Source of the DNA: Virgibacillus_R byunsanensis
Lineage (GTDB): Bacteria > Bacillota > Bacilli > Bacillales > Amphibacillaceae
Reading direction: 5' to 3'
Length of the DNA: 62,727 bases
Assembly (NCBI RefSeq): GCF_042675965.1
Contig: NZ_JBHTKJ010000076.1
Location: 1 to 62,727 of the forward strand
Shown: piece by piece, positions 16,619-25,844 of the stretch
Numbering within the stretch: the first letter of the stretch is position 1
Layout of the letters: every line of letters starts with the position of its first letter
The notes under the pieces: generated by a model
Database searches by the model: none
What the model was told of the DNA's origin: nothing
Seen by the model: only the letters and a program-made list of their open reading frames with translations
Translations under genes and position numbers: made by a program

Positions 16619-17275
16619 TTATTTTATCTCGATCGTGCCTGTTATTTCAATTTCACGTAATGCCTGGGATGCTAATTGGTCAGCTTCTTTATTCTTTTTT
16701 CGAGGAACGAGTTCATATTCGGCTTCGATTCCCAACTGATTGAGATGATTTTCAATCCGATCAGCCCAGTTAGTTAGTTCTTCTTCATAACACGGCCATT
16801 CTTCCATTAACTGATTAATGACAACTTGAGAATCGCCAACAAAAGTTACAGCTAAATGATGAACTCCTAGGTATTCTAATTCTTGTAACCCGAGATGAAA
16901 CGCAGCGTATTCTGCCTCATTGTTTGTTTTAAGTTCTTCGACTAAAGCATTTTTTCGAAGCCGCCAGGACTTTTTATTCTGTTCATAATAAATGACACAT
17001 CCTAATCCTGATTTTCTAGTTTTCAGATCAAATCCACCATCAAAATAAACTGTTACGTTATGAGGTTCAGTTTGGATTTCCTCCATCTGTTTCTTTATTT
17101 CCTTTAATGTCCATGTCGTTTCATGATTGTCGATGAAGGTTACATGTTTCATCCGCCCTGTTTTATCAAAATCTTCCACGATCGATAGTGCCTTCTCAGC
17201 ATGTAACCATTCAGAGTTAAAAGAAGTCTCTATTCCTTTTGGTGTTTGGTACGTTAACTCGATTCTTATTTTCAT
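16619..17275 (-). CDS. RNase H-like protein (YpeP-type)
   Basis: 218 codons from ATG 17275, chosen because GGGAGGTC lies upstream; an in-frame ATG five codons earlier is inside that site. The N-terminal about 70 residues are a separate small module. The RNase HI fold follows at about 72-215 with the four acidic positions DGG, NNEAEY, GDSQ and the late ADQLA Asp. Proteins of this kind (YpdQ/YpeP in Bacillus, from memory) are annotated as RNase HI-like; activity on RNA-DNA hybrids is plausible since all catalytic acids are kept. It is single-gene, on the same strand as the HD-GYP operon but downstream and unrelated. The N-terminal module is not one I recognise. Confidence 0.8.
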   Translation of the reverse strand: MKIRIELTYQTPKGIETSFNSEWLHAEKALSIVEDFDKTGRMKHVTFIDNHETTWTLKEIKKQMEEIQTEPHNVTVYFDGGFDLKTRKSGLGCVIYYEQNKKSWRLRKNALVEELKTNNEAEYAAFHLGLQELEYLGVHHLAVTFVGDSQVVINQLMEEWPCYEEELTNWADRIENHLNQLGIEAEYELVPRKKNKEADQLASQALREIEITGTIEIK

Positions 17276-17473
17276 CCTAAGACCTCCCATTAATTTATTT
17301 TGTGCTAATTCCTGATAGCCAGGTTATTACTAATATGCCCTGTTTCAGACCTAACCAAAAATGGATTTGTATACCAAAGTATACTATACGTCATTATTTT
17401 TCCTAGCTATGATGAATATACATGTTAAAAGTCAGTGGTTTTATATGTCATTTATAAATGAGGGGAATTCGTT

Positions 17474-18634
17474 ATGAATAAAATTTCCAAAACGAAGAAA
17501 GAGTTCGATCAGTTTTATGAAGAAACATTAAAGGGGGAGGTTGAAGAGTTAGAAGGGAACAGAAAAATTTTAAAAAAGAGGCGTAACAAACAAGCTATGA
17601 TTACTGGGATAGCAGCCTTAACTCCTATCTTAATTGGCATCATATTTAATGAATATTTCATTGTCTTTTTCATCATAACTTTTATCATACTTATCTTTGG
17701 ATTTAGTAAGCTATCTAAAACGTATAAGTCATTCGAAGGGATCATGAAAGAAAGAATTGTACGAAAAATCGTAACATTTATAAATGAGGATTTTCACTAT
17801 GCCCCTGAAAAACATATCCTGGAAAGCACGTTTATGGATACAAAAATTTTTCCAAAGAAACCCGATAAATATCTTGGGGACGATTTAATTTGGGGAAATG
17901 TGTACGATGAGGAATTATCTGAAATCGAAAAACAACCTGAAATACCTGCTCAAAGCGCAATACCAAACGATATTAGTGAAAGTCTTACACAGGTTCATGA
18001 TGTAAAGGGGAATGAAGCAAAACAGAACACGTTAGATGTACCTAAAACGGAAATTGCTTTTTCTGAAGTAACATCCATAGACGTGTGGACGGATGCAGAT
18101 GACAAAGCCCATGAGAACGTTATTTTTCAAGGATTATTTTTCGATGTTGACTTTAATAAAGACTTTGAAGGAACTACCGTTATTGCACCCAAAAAAGATG
18201 TCTTAATAGATTTTAAGAAGCTGGATATTTTTCATAAGCAGAAATTGGATATGGTTGAGTTAGACAACGTGGCATTTAATGAGCGATTTACAGTTAAGAC
18301 GACAGATGAGGTCAGAGCAAGGTATATCTTAACACCAGGTTTTATGGAGAAACTGTTAGCACTGGCGGACGGATCGAAAAAAAGAGCATCAGAACGTATA
18401 CCGAATCAACATTTGAAAATCGTTCAAAGTGTTGTTGAAAAGATCCAACCTTACTTTTCTTTTAAAGACGGGAGAATGTATTTCCTATTAAATACATTCC
18501 AAGACCATTTTGAATTTAATATTGACAAGAAACCTAATAAAGAATCGATCTATAGTTACTTTGAGGATATTAACCAGGCATTAGAAGTAGTGGAAGAGTT
18601 AGATTTGAACTTAAAATTATGGAATAAAGGGTAA
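17474..18634 (+). CDS. DUF3137 membrane protein
   Basis: 386 codons, GAGGGGA upstream. Two closely spaced membrane helices (about 40-58 and 60-80) follow a charged N-terminal helix. The rest is cytoplasmic: a variable acidic/Gln-rich linker (about 150-195) and then the DUF3137 core (about 200-385), with GLFFDVDFNKDFEGTTVI and LALADGSKKRASERIPN-like features. DUF3137 proteins are commonly paired with LemA proteins, as here: lemA starts 15 bases after this stop, so they form a two-gene operon. Function is not established; a membrane-associated scaffold or stress role is inferred from the LemA link. Confidence 0.8.
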   Translation: MNKISKTKKEFDQFYEETLKGEVEELEGNRKILKKRRNKQAMITGIAALTPILIGIIFNEYFIVFFIITFIILIFGFSKLSKTYKSFEGIMKERIVRKIVTFINEDFHYAPEKHILESTFMDTKIFPKKPDKYLGDDLIWGNVYDEELSEIEKQPEIPAQSAIPNDISESLTQVHDVKGNEAKQNTLDVPKTEIAFSEVTSIDVWTDADDKAHENVIFQGLFFDVDFNKDFEGTTVIAPKKDVLIDFKKLDIFHKQKLDMVELDNVAFNERFTVKTTDEVRARYILTPGFMEKLLALADGSKKRASERIPNQHLKIVQSVVEKIQPYFSFKDGRMYFLLNTFQDHFEFNIDKKPNKESIYSYFEDINQALEVVEELDLNLKLWNKG

Positions 18635-18649
18635 ATGGGGTGAAAAGTA

Positions 18650-19219
18650 ATGACGTTGTATATCATCATGGGAGTATGTCTACTATTTTTCCTTTATATC
18701 ATTGTAACGTACAATACCGTTAAAAAAAGAGCAGTAAAATTGGAACAGTCTTTTTCCAACATTGACGTCCTCTTGCAAAACCGTGCGGATGAAATTATTA
18801 ATTTAGTTTCTACTACTAAAAGTGCTGTGGAAAATGAAAAAGAATTGCTTGCAGAAGTAACAGCTTTACGATCTCAAATGAATCGTAATACATCAAAAAG
18901 AATGGAAGACAAAGTGAAAGACGCACAGCGTTTAGAAGGATCGGTAACCACCTTACTAGGCAGATTAGAAGCTTATCCCGATATCAAGTTTACCTCACAA
19001 TATAATCATCTTCAAAAAAGAATCACAAACATCGAAGAAAACATTCAAGCGCAACGGAGAACATTTAACGCAAGAGTAGCAGACTACAATGTCTATATTG
19101 TCATGTTCCCAAGAAACATCATTGCATCTATGTTTCATTTTACTAAAAAGCCTTCCTATGAAGTATCAGATCCATCGAAAAAAGAAAATACTGACGTAGG
19201 TGCCATGTTTAGAGAATAG
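18650..19219 (+). CDS. LemA family protein
   Basis: 189 codons, GGGGTG before the ATG. A single N-terminal membrane helix (about 3-21) leads into a long alpha-helical bundle: YNTVKKRAVKLEQSFSNIDV, the NRADEIINLV region and the end motif RVADYNVYIVMFPRNIIASM that is standard for LemA. LemA proteins sit on the inner face of the membrane or are exposed outside; their molecular job is unclear. It is the second gene of the DUF3137-lemA operon and is followed directly by a strong terminator. Confidence 0.9.
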   Translation: MTLYIIMGVCLLFFLYIIVTYNTVKKRAVKLEQSFSNIDVLLQNRADEIINLVSTTKSAVENEKELLAEVTALRSQMNRNTSKRMEDKVKDAQRLEGSVTTLLGRLEAYPDIKFTSQYNHLQKRITNIEENIQAQRRTFNARVADYNVYIVMFPRNIIASMFHFTKKPSYEVSDPSKKENTDVGAMFRE

Positions 19220-19224
19220 CACCT

Positions 19225-19260
19225 AGAAAGGATCTGTCCGGATAAGGACAGATCCTTTCT
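19225..19260. terminator. Bidirectional terminator between lemA and a converging small gene
   Basis: Perfect 15-bp stem AGAAAGGATCTGTCC/GGACAGATCCTTTCT, loop GGATAA, just past lemA and abutting the stop of the minus-strand ORF at 19262. Confidence 0.9.
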
Positions 19261-19261
19261 A

Positions 19262-19414
19262 TTATCTTTCTCTTTTATTTTTTTCATTATCTAAATTAAG
19301 AAACTCGCTTTCCCTCGAAAACTCTTCTTTGTTGTTTTTCGGCGATGTATCATACTTAAGTACATTTCTCTGTTTATTCTTGTCCTTATTGCGATTTTTG
19401 TTTTCCTCTGACAT
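19262..19414 (-). CDS. Small hydrophilic protein, unknown
   Basis: 50 codons, ATG at 19414 with AGGAGGATCG about six bases upstream (AGGAGG perfect). The product (MSEENKNRNKDKNKQRN...) is almost wholly Asn, Lys, Glu and Arg with no hydrophobic core, so it is probably disordered. Small proteins of this composition are frequent in sporulating bacilli, but I recognise no family. The perfect ribosome site and the shared terminator with lemA argue that it is a real gene. Immediately upstream lies the insertion site of repeat A2, which may have displaced its promoter. Confidence 0.6.
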   Translation of the reverse strand: MSEENKNRNKDKNKQRNVLKYDTSPKNNKEEFSRESEFLNLDNEKNKRER

Positions 19415-19479
19415 GAAACGATCCTCCTAACATGTTATTTCATGTGATTATTATGTCCATGATAACTATTTTTATTTTA

Positions 19480-20206
19480 GGCTGTTTTCGTATTGTTTGT
19501 TGTTTTTGAGAGAATAGATATATAATGCGACGTAACTTGAGATGATGGTTAGTGCTTTTACTCGCTCTGGAAATACACTTCGCTTTTCGCGGGCGGCTGG
19601 TGAGCCACCACGTGCTGAAGCACTTTGGTGTCTCACCTATGCCTATCCTCCCGCAGAAGTCTTCGTGTATTTCCGCCGCTGGTATAGCGTCCATAATAAT
19701 ACAACAACCAATCATTTCGTTTTTATAGCATAAATTACCACTTTTATGATGGTTGATTGGAGCCGATGGCGGTCGACTCTTTGAAAATACAAACCAATTT
19801 TCTTTGTGCGATGTAACGCTACCAGAGCTTTCCTTGTCCTTTGGGAAAAGCAAGTTTTAAGATACGAAACTTTAATTTTGAATGATTTTTCCTAAAATTA
19901 ATTAGAACATCACTACCAGCGAAGGCAGAATACGGAGACTCCTCGAAAATACAAACCGATTTTCTTCGTGCGATGTAACGCTGTCGAAGCATTCCTTGTC
20001 CTGTGGGAACAGCACGTGTCCGAAGACCCCGGAAGAAGCGTTTTTTGCTTCTGAGGAGGGCTGAGGCCGTGCCCACGGAAAGCGAAGTGTTCTGCCGTAG
20101 CGGTTCTATAGCACTCGATGTCGAGAAAGAAAATCCACGAATAAGTTACGTCGCATTCTACATCAACTATGAAGTTGAAAAAGTATTAATGCGTGTGAAA
20201 ACAGCC
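19480..20206. mobile_element. Repeat family A, copy 2, with 8-bp target duplication
   Basis: 727 bp from GGCTGTTTTCG to GTGTGAAAACAGCC (inverted ends). It is flanked on both sides by TTATTTTA (19472-19479 and 20207-20214). Subterminal inverse modules ATATATAATGCGACGTAAC and AGTTACGTCGCATTCTACATC mirror each other. The internal short ORFs are chance. This is the best-preserved copy and shows that family A moves by transposition. Confidence 0.85.
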
Positions 20207-20284
20207 TTATTTTATTGCATCTAGATCAGCCGATACATAATTTATAATTACTCGTTCAAAATAACATAAAAAGGAGGGGTTCCT

Positions 20285-20386
20285 ATGAGTAAAGATAAAG
20301 GTAAGAAGAAAAAGAACAAGAGCAAGCAGGAGTTGAACGACATGAAGGATGATAAAAAGTATCCACAAAATAGACCTCCAAGTTAA
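20285..20386 (+). CDS. Small Lys-rich protein, unknown
   Basis: 33 codons, ATG 20285 with AAGGAGGGG five bases upstream. The product is MSKDKGKKKKNKSKQELNDM then DDKKYPQNRPPS, strongly basic then acidic and proline-ended, and probably disordered. I do not recognise it. The near-ideal ribosome site is the only support; codon content is too low for statistics. It stands alone between repeat A2 and an apparently empty stretch. Confidence 0.5.
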   Translation: MSKDKGKKKKNKSKQELNDMKDDKKYPQNRPPS

Positions 20387-20910
20387 GCGTATTAGGAGTA
20401 GGAGTAAGGGGCGATTATGCGGCTTTGAAATGAAGAATTAATACCATATTTACCTTACCAAATAAACAATTAATGGGGCAGCACCATGAATGTTGGGTAT
20501 GAAGAGGCAATGACTGGGGTAAAAAGCATGCACACAGTTAATTATATAGTTGATTAATCCCCCTATCGCCTCTTTATATATCACTAGATGATTATCGATG
20601 AGATGAAAAAGCGTGGCTAGGGTGATAACTAAAAAACTAGAGTAACGTTTATCTCGACAGGTGATATCATCCTAATAATTAGAGATTTCTATACGGTCAG
20701 AACCAAATTGTCCAATCGATTAATGTTTATGGTAAACATCTCCCTTTTACGTATTTCATACATTTACTACGCTTAGTGATTTACCCTTATGTAACAACAT
20801 CGATAATAAAACTATCTTGATAACTTTAGAGTTGCCTACGCTTATTTTATCAGAAAAATTAAAATCGACTCTGAAGATTAATTAAACCACTATGATGATG
20901 AATTAATCTA
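20387..20910. other. Intergenic stretch, nothing recognised
   Basis: About 520 AT-rich bases without an ORF above 25 codons that has a convincing ribosome site, and without similarity to the repeat families. It may hold decayed sequence. Confidence 0.5.
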
Positions 20911-20947
20911 AAAGAGGTATAAATCAAAATACGATTTATACCTCTTC
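20911..20947 (-). terminator. Terminator of the metNIQ operon
   Basis: Stem AAGAGGTATAAATC/GATTTATACCTCTT with a 7-base loop and TTTTA on the minus strand, about 20 bases past the metQ stop. Confidence 0.85.
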
Positions 20948-20965
20948 CCTCATATTTCTTCTAGC

Positions 20966-21784
20966 TTATTCGCCGGTCATCCATTGTGGTTTTCCAAATC
21001 CTTGGAATTCTTCATCAATGATGGCTTCAAATTCATCCGATTCAATTACTTCTTTAATATCTTTTGTAAATTGTTCATCCACATCGTCTGTATTTACAAC
21101 CACACGGTTACGGTAATCATCAGGCATATCTTCTAATGCTAGTGCATCTAATAAATCCATTTCGGCTGCAAGTGCGTAGTTACCTGGTACTGCAGATACG
21201 TCCTCACTTTCGACTAGACGAGGAAGCTGTGCTGCCTCTACTTCAACAAATTTAAGATTTTTCGGATTTTCTGCAATATCATTAACAGAAGCAGTCAATG
21301 CTTCTACATCTTCGCTAATCGTAATTAACCCTTCGTCTTCAAGCATTCCTAATGTTCTTGCCAGGTTAGTAGGATCGTTGGCAATAGCTATTTGACTTCC
21401 ATCTTCTATTTCATCAATACTGCTAAACTTTTCCGAATATAACCCCATTGGTGCTGTTGGAACAATGATAACCTCTGATAAATCTAAGTCATTTTCTTCT
21501 GCAAATGCTTCCATATAGATTTTATGCTGGAATAAGTTCGCATCCAGTTCACCATTTGCTAAAGCATTGTTTGGCTGAACATAGTCTGTAAATTCCTGAT
21601 TGGATACTTCATAGCCCTTTTCTTCTAACAACGGAGCAATTGCTTTTGTAACCATATCACTGTATGGACCAACTGTTGCACCAAATTGAACTTCTTTATT
21701 CTCATCACTGCCACTTTCTTCTTCTCCACAAGCTGCTAACAGGATTAATAATAGTGCTGAACATGTTACTACTAATTTTTTCAT
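20966..21784 (-). CDS. metQ: MetQ methionine-binding lipoprotein
   Basis: 272 codons from ATG 21784 (GGGGGAAA upstream; an earlier ATG five codons before lies within that site). A lipoprotein signal ends in LLAAC, so the Cys is lipidated and the protein anchored outside the membrane. The NlpA/MetQ fold follows with VGPYSDMVTKAIAPLL, the substrate segment NPTNLARTL-like (NDPTNLARTL) and PGNYALAA. It delivers L- or D-methionine to the MetNI transporter. It is third in the metN-metI-metQ operon, 36 bases after metI, all under the SAM riboswitch at 23516-23676. An acidic surface is suggested by many Asp/Glu residues, as in salt-adapted bacilli. Confidence 0.95.
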   Translation of the reverse strand: MKKLVVTCSALLLILLAACGEEESGSDENKEVQFGATVGPYSDMVTKAIAPLLEEKGYEVSNQEFTDYVQPNNALANGELDANLFQHKIYMEAFAEENDLDLSEVIIVPTAPMGLYSEKFSSIDEIEDGSQIAIANDPTNLARTLGMLEDEGLITISEDVEALTASVNDIAENPKNLKFVEVEAAQLPRLVESEDVSAVPGNYALAAEMDLLDALALEDMPDDYRNRVVVNTDDVDEQFTKDIKEVIESDEFEAIIDEEFQGFGKPQWMTGE

Positions 21785-21820
21785 TTTATTTTCCCCCATA
21801 TTTTTGTTTTTTTATCATAC

Positions 21821-22483
21821 TTAACGTTTATTTACAGCTTTTGCTATAAAATCGCCAAGATATTGAATGAATTGAACGAGTACGATTAACACAATAACGG
21901 TGGTGAACATGACGGTATCATCATATCGGTAATAGCCATATCGGATCGCTAAATCACCGATTCCTCCGCCACCGATTGTACCTGCCATTGCCGAGTAACC
22001 AATTAGACTAATAGCCGTAATCGTTAATCCGCTTATTAAGCCAGGTTTTGTTTCTGGAAGTATTATTTCTTTAATAATCAGCTTAGGAGAGGCTCCAACT
22101 GCAATTGCTGCCTCGATCACTCCTTTATCTATCTCCCTTGCAGCAGATTCCACGATTCGTGCATAAAATGGGATCGCCGCAACTGATAAGGATACCGATG
22201 CAGCTAAGGCTCCTGTCGTTCTTCCCACCAGTAAATCTGTAAACGGAAATAAGAATACGAGTAATATAATAAATGGAATAGACCGAATGAGATTGACAAT
22301 AACACCTAAGACTGTTTTAACACCTCGGTTCTCCCAAAAGAGTCCTTGATCGGTAACAAATAATAGAATCCCTACAGGCAGCCCGAGAATAACTGCTACT
22401 AGAAGTCCTATTCCCACCATAATTAATGTTTCATAGAATGCAGCGTTCAGTTCAGGTAAAATTTCAATGATTCTATCGAGCAT
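21821..22483 (-). CDS. metI: MetI methionine ABC transporter permease
   Basis: 220 codons, GGAGGTGATC upstream. Five membrane helices of the MetI class (about residues 20-42, 54-76, 86-105, 145-170 and 185-207) carry the ABC-binding EAA loop EAAIAVGASPKLIIKEIILP at about 143-162. It overlaps the end of metN by 11 bases, so translation is coupled. It forms the membrane channel of the methionine importer with MetN and takes substrate from MetQ. Length is as usual for MetI. Confidence 0.95.
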   Translation of the reverse strand: MLDRIIEILPELNAAFYETLIMVGIGLLVAVILGLPVGILLFVTDQGLFWENRGVKTVLGVIVNLIRSIPFIILLVFLFPFTDLLVGRTTGALAASVSLSVAAIPFYARIVESAAREIDKGVIEAAIAVGASPKLIIKEIILPETKPGLISGLTITAISLIGYSAMAGTIGGGGIGDLAIRYGYYRYDDTVMFTTVIVLIVLVQFIQYLGDFIAKAVNKR

Positions 22484-23486
22484 GCTGGATCACCTCCACC
22501 TGTTTTAAACGTTGCTCTAAGTATTGTTTTGCCTTTTCAACCTCTGATGAGTCACCTAAGAGTTCCATAATAAAAATTCCTAATGGGATCTCTTTGATAT
22601 ACTCCACTTTTCCATGCAAGATATTTCCACTCACCTGGAAGGTTTGCAGCATATCGGACACTACCGGGTCACTAGCCAGGTTCCCTCTGAATTGAAGTTG
22701 TAGAATGGTACCTTTGCACGTTTCTAAAAGCTTAGGTGGTAACTCGAAATTTAAGATTGTGTCAATAAACTGTTTCGTTAATTCTTCTGTTGGGTTGGAG
22801 AAAATCTCATAGGATGGGCCTTGTTCAATAATCCTTCCATCCTGCATGACAGCACACGTGTCACAAATCTCCTTTACAACCTCCATCTCGTGCGTGATCA
22901 ACACAATCGTAATACCCAACTCCCGATTAATCTTTTTCAAAAGGGCCAGAATCGATTTTGTTGTACTTGGATCCAGTGAAGAAGTTGCTTCATCACAAAG
23001 TAACACTTTTGGGTTATTGGCAAGCGCCCTTGCAATACTTACCCGCTGTTTCTGGCCCCCACTTAATTGGGCTGGATATTGATCTACTTTATCTGACAAC
23101 CCTACCAAATTCAGTAATTCTACTACTCTCTTTTTCCTTTTTTCAGCTGGAATGCCTGCAGCTTTTAGTGCAAAAGCAACATTTTCAAAAACAGTTTTCG
23201 CTGAAGCTAGGTAGAATCCTTGAAAAATCATTCCAATTGACTGCCGTGCTGTACGGAGCTCTTTTGCGGATAAATCTAGTAAGTTCACCCCATCCACAAT
23301 CACGTTTCCAGATGTAGGACGCTCGAGAATGTTCATGCAACGAATTAATGTACTTTTTCCAGCTCCACTATAGCCGACAATGCCGTAAATATCCCCTTTT
23401 GGAATTTTTAAAGATACATGATCCACACCAACTACTTGACTGGATTTCGATTTATATATTTTACTTACATTTTCTATCTCAATCAT
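22473..23486 (-). CDS. metN: MetN methionine ABC transporter ATPase
   Basis: 337 codons. Nucleotide-binding motifs are all present: Walker A GYSGAGKST (about 38-46), signature LSGGQKQR (about 140-147) and Walker B VLLCDEATSSLD (about 160-171), with switch His in LITHEM. The C-terminal about 75 residues are the NIL domain (LQLQFRGNLASDPVVSD), which binds methionine and inhibits import when it is plentiful. It is the first gene after the SAM riboswitch, so it is controlled both at transcription (SAM) and protein level (methionine). The start at 23486 has GGGAG about ten bases upstream. Confidence 0.96.
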   Translation of the reverse strand: MIEIENVSKIYKSKSSQVVGVDHVSLKIPKGDIYGIVGYSGAGKSTLIRCMNILERPTSGNVIVDGVNLLDLSAKELRTARQSIGMIFQGFYLASAKTVFENVAFALKAAGIPAEKRKKRVVELLNLVGLSDKVDQYPAQLSGGQKQRVSIARALANNPKVLLCDEATSSLDPSTTKSILALLKKINRELGITIVLITHEMEVVKEICDTCAVMQDGRIIEQGPSYEIFSNPTEELTKQFIDTILNFELPPKLLETCKGTILQLQFRGNLASDPVVSDMLQTFQVSGNILHGKVEYIKEIPLGIFIMELLGDSSEVEKAKQYLEQRLKQVEVIQHAR

Positions 23487-23515
23487 GCGAACTCAACTCC
23501 CAATCTTATTAACAA

Positions 23516-23676
23516 CGAAAAACCCCCTTTCATAATGAAAGAGAGTGAATGATAAACGGTATTATCAACACTTATCTTTCAGAATGAAATCCATTCTGAA
23601 GGAAGTAGCACCACTCCAATTTGGAAGGTTGCTGTGACGTCTCAGGGCCTTTTCCCTCAGTCACTCTAGATAAGAA
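23516..23676 (-). promoter_or_regulatory. SAM (S-box) riboswitch with terminator, upstream of metN
   Basis: On the minus strand the aptamer (23676-23570) opens CTTATCTAGAGTGACTGAGGG and has GGCCCTGAGAC, CAGCAACC, GGTGCTACTTCC and closes GAAAGATAAG, the S-box order. The terminator (23546-23516) is a CTTTCAT/ATGAAAG stem then GGGGGTTTTT. High S-adenosylmethionine would end transcription before metN. Confidence 0.93.
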
Positions 23677-23737
23677 GGTTATTATTTTTTAAATGGATAA
23701 GACCTATCATAATGCTGTAGTCTAACTTTGTCAACAT

Positions 23738-24916
23738 CTATTTCGTAAATAGTCCAAGTTTACCGATTCGTTCTGCCGCTTCACTAAGACGATCTTCACT
23801 TGCGAGTAATCCAGCCCGAACAAATCCTTCCCCAGCCTCGCCAAATCCATTACCAGGTGCAACGACAACGTGCGCCTTCTCCAAGAGTATGTCGGCAAAC
23901 TCTTCTGAGGTATACCCTTCTGGAACAGGGAGCCAAGCAAAAAATGTCCCCTTTGGCGCTTGAACCTTCCAGCCAATTTCATTTAGTTTCTCAACCAGAA
24001 CATTGCGCCGATTTTCATATGTATTTACCAATTGATCTACTGCAGACTGATCACCTAATAAAGCTTTTTCGGCAGCTTGTTGGATCGCTCCAAATAAGCT
24101 GACATACATATGATCTTGAATAAGATTTAAACTTTCAATAACGGAACGATTACCAACTGCAAAACCAACGCGCCAACCGGCCATATTATACGTTTTCGAT
24201 AACGTATACATTTCGATACCGATGTCTTTGGCACCTTCTGATTGTAAAAAGCTTTGTGGCTTTTCCCCATCGAAGCCAATAGCACCATACGCAAAGTCAT
24301 GTACGACACAAATATTATGTTTTTTAGCAATATCAACCGTTTCGTCAAAGAAGGCTTGATTAGCGGTAGCCGACGTGGGGTTGTTTGGATAATTTAAAAA
24401 TAATAGCTTCGCAGCTTCTAAATCCTTCTCATCAAGCTTCTGATAATCCGGTAAAAAAGCATTTTCCTCCATTAAAGGCATCCATGCAGTTCGAGCATTT
24501 GCTAAGGCTATTCCTGACATATAGTCTGGATAACCAGGATCAGGAAGCAATGCTAAATCTCCTGGGTTGAGCAAACATTGACTAATTTCCACTAAGCCGG
24601 TTTTTGCCCCAAACAAAACAGCAACCTCTGTTTCTGGATCGATATCCACTCCGTATTCACTTTTGTAAAAAGAAGCAATCGCCTCTTTTAAAAATACCTG
24701 CCCGGTAAATGGGGAATACTTATGATATTCCGGGTTATCGGAGGCCATTTTTAATTCCTCCACAATGTGTTCTGGTGTCGGTAAGTCTGGATTCCCCTGT
24801 CCTAGATTAATCATGTCATGGCCTTCATCTTTTAACTTTTGAACTTTTTGAACGAGATTAGCAAAAAACTGCTGAGGTAACCGATTTAATGTATCCGAAA
24901 ACGCAAACCTTTGCAT
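23738..24916 (-). CDS. mtnE: MtnE, methionine-salvage aminotransferase
   Basis: 392 codons from ATG 24916, with AGGAG ten bases upstream; a GTG three codons earlier is too close to that site. It is a class I/II PLP aminotransferase with lysine in SKTYNMAGWR (about residues 235-244), NLGQGNPDLPTPEHIV near the N terminus and NYPNNPTSA. The sequence is close to B. subtilis MtnE (YkrV) along its whole length, as recalled: YTLSKTYNMAGWRVGFAVGN and FFAWLPVPEGYTSE. MtnE converts 2-keto-4-methylthiobutyrate to methionine, the last salvage step, using a broad amino donor. It sits just upstream of the metN riboswitch on the same strand, a logical but separately transcribed neighbour; no S-box of its own is seen. 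Confidence 0.88.
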   Translation of the reverse strand: MQRFAFSDTLNRLPQQFFANLVQKVQKLKDEGHDMINLGQGNPDLPTPEHIVEELKMASDNPEYHKYSPFTGQVFLKEAIASFYKSEYGVDIDPETEVAVLFGAKTGLVEISQCLLNPGDLALLPDPGYPDYMSGIALANARTAWMPLMEENAFLPDYQKLDEKDLEAAKLLFLNYPNNPTSATANQAFFDETVDIAKKHNICVVHDFAYGAIGFDGEKPQSFLQSEGAKDIGIEMYTLSKTYNMAGWRVGFAVGNRSVIESLNLIQDHMYVSLFGAIQQAAEKALLGDQSAVDQLVNTYENRRNVLVEKLNEIGWKVQAPKGTFFAWLPVPEGYTSEEFADILLEKAHVVVAPGNGFGEAGEGFVRAGLLASEDRLSEAAERIGKLGLFTK

Positions 24917-25115
24917 GACCCTCACACTCCTGACCGTTTCTAAACTTATAATTAATCATCTTAGACAATATTTCTTGAGTTGTAAAGTATATTTGGAACA
25001 CTTAATTCATTTGAGTCATTATTTAGCTGTTCATTACAATCCACGAGAAGATGCGATTCATAAGCAACTCCATATGAATCGTTTTATATATACGTTGTTT
25101 TCTCTTTTCACAACC

Positions 25116-25736
25116 CTATTCATTCCTTTTATACCACCAGCGATAAATCGGTATCACAATTAAAATAAATGCTACATATATCGAAAGACCGATGACGAAT
25201 GAGCGGATGGAAGTGAATAACTGATTTCCTAAGTAAGCATAGACGATCATTCCCGGTATCTGACCAATTGCAGTTGCCATCAGATATGTTTGAAATGTCA
25301 TCGTGCTTAACCCGGAATAAATATTAACGACAGGTGGTGGGATAATTGGGATCATTCGGCTGAATAAAACAGCCACAAACGCATTTTGAGTGATGATATA
25401 ATCAAACTTTTTAACCTTTTTAAACTTGGATATATATGTTTGAAATTGCTTAACAAAAAAGTAACGAGCAAGAACGAAAAATATTATCGCAGCTCCAACC
25501 GAGCCTGTCCAATTTATAGTTGCACCAACCCAGACTCCGTATTTCGCCCCCATTAATCCAGCATATACAGCAAATGGAACAATAGGAATAACCCCAAATA
25601 GAATGGCCAGAACAAACATCAGTGGAAGATAGGCTATATTACTTTGATTTATCCAATCCATGATCGGTTCGCGAAATAAAAAGGCAATGTAAAGAATAGT
25701 TCCATAAATGATGACAAAAATAATTCCTTTTTTCAT
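25116..25736 (-). CDS. TVP38/TMEM64 (VTT/DedA-like) membrane protein
   Basis: 206 codons, GGGAGT before ATG. About five membrane helices, with the VTT-domain signature FSRMIPIIPPPVVNIYSG (about 122-139) and the first re-entrant FGVIPIVPFAVYAGLMGAKYG (about 46-66). Members of this superfamily move phospholipids (undecaprenyl phosphate or PE) across the membrane or influence membrane composition; which one is not predictable here. In B. subtilis the nearest relative is YqeD-like. It is divergent from the phosphodiesterase gene at 25845, with about 110 bases shared for promoters. Confidence 0.85.
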   Translation of the reverse strand: MKKGIIFVIIYGTILYIAFLFREPIMDWINQSNIAYLPLMFVLAILFGVIPIVPFAVYAGLMGAKYGVWVGATINWTGSVGAAIIFFVLARYFFVKQFQTYISKFKKVKKFDYIITQNAFVAVLFSRMIPIIPPPVVNIYSGLSTMTFQTYLMATAIGQIPGMIVYAYLGNQLFTSIRSFVIGLSIYVAFILIVIPIYRWWYKRNE

Positions 25737-25844
25737 ACGATGACTCCCTAAGCTGTTTTAATTACTTGTAATCGAATAAATATATTTAACCATTAGACAC
25801 AATACTAGTATTAACTAATGATGTAACATTAAAGGATGTTTTTT

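Noticed and set aside
24917..25115. A separate S-box before mtnE
   Set aside because: No GAAACC..., GCAACC or GGTGCTA words in this leader; only the metN leader has them.
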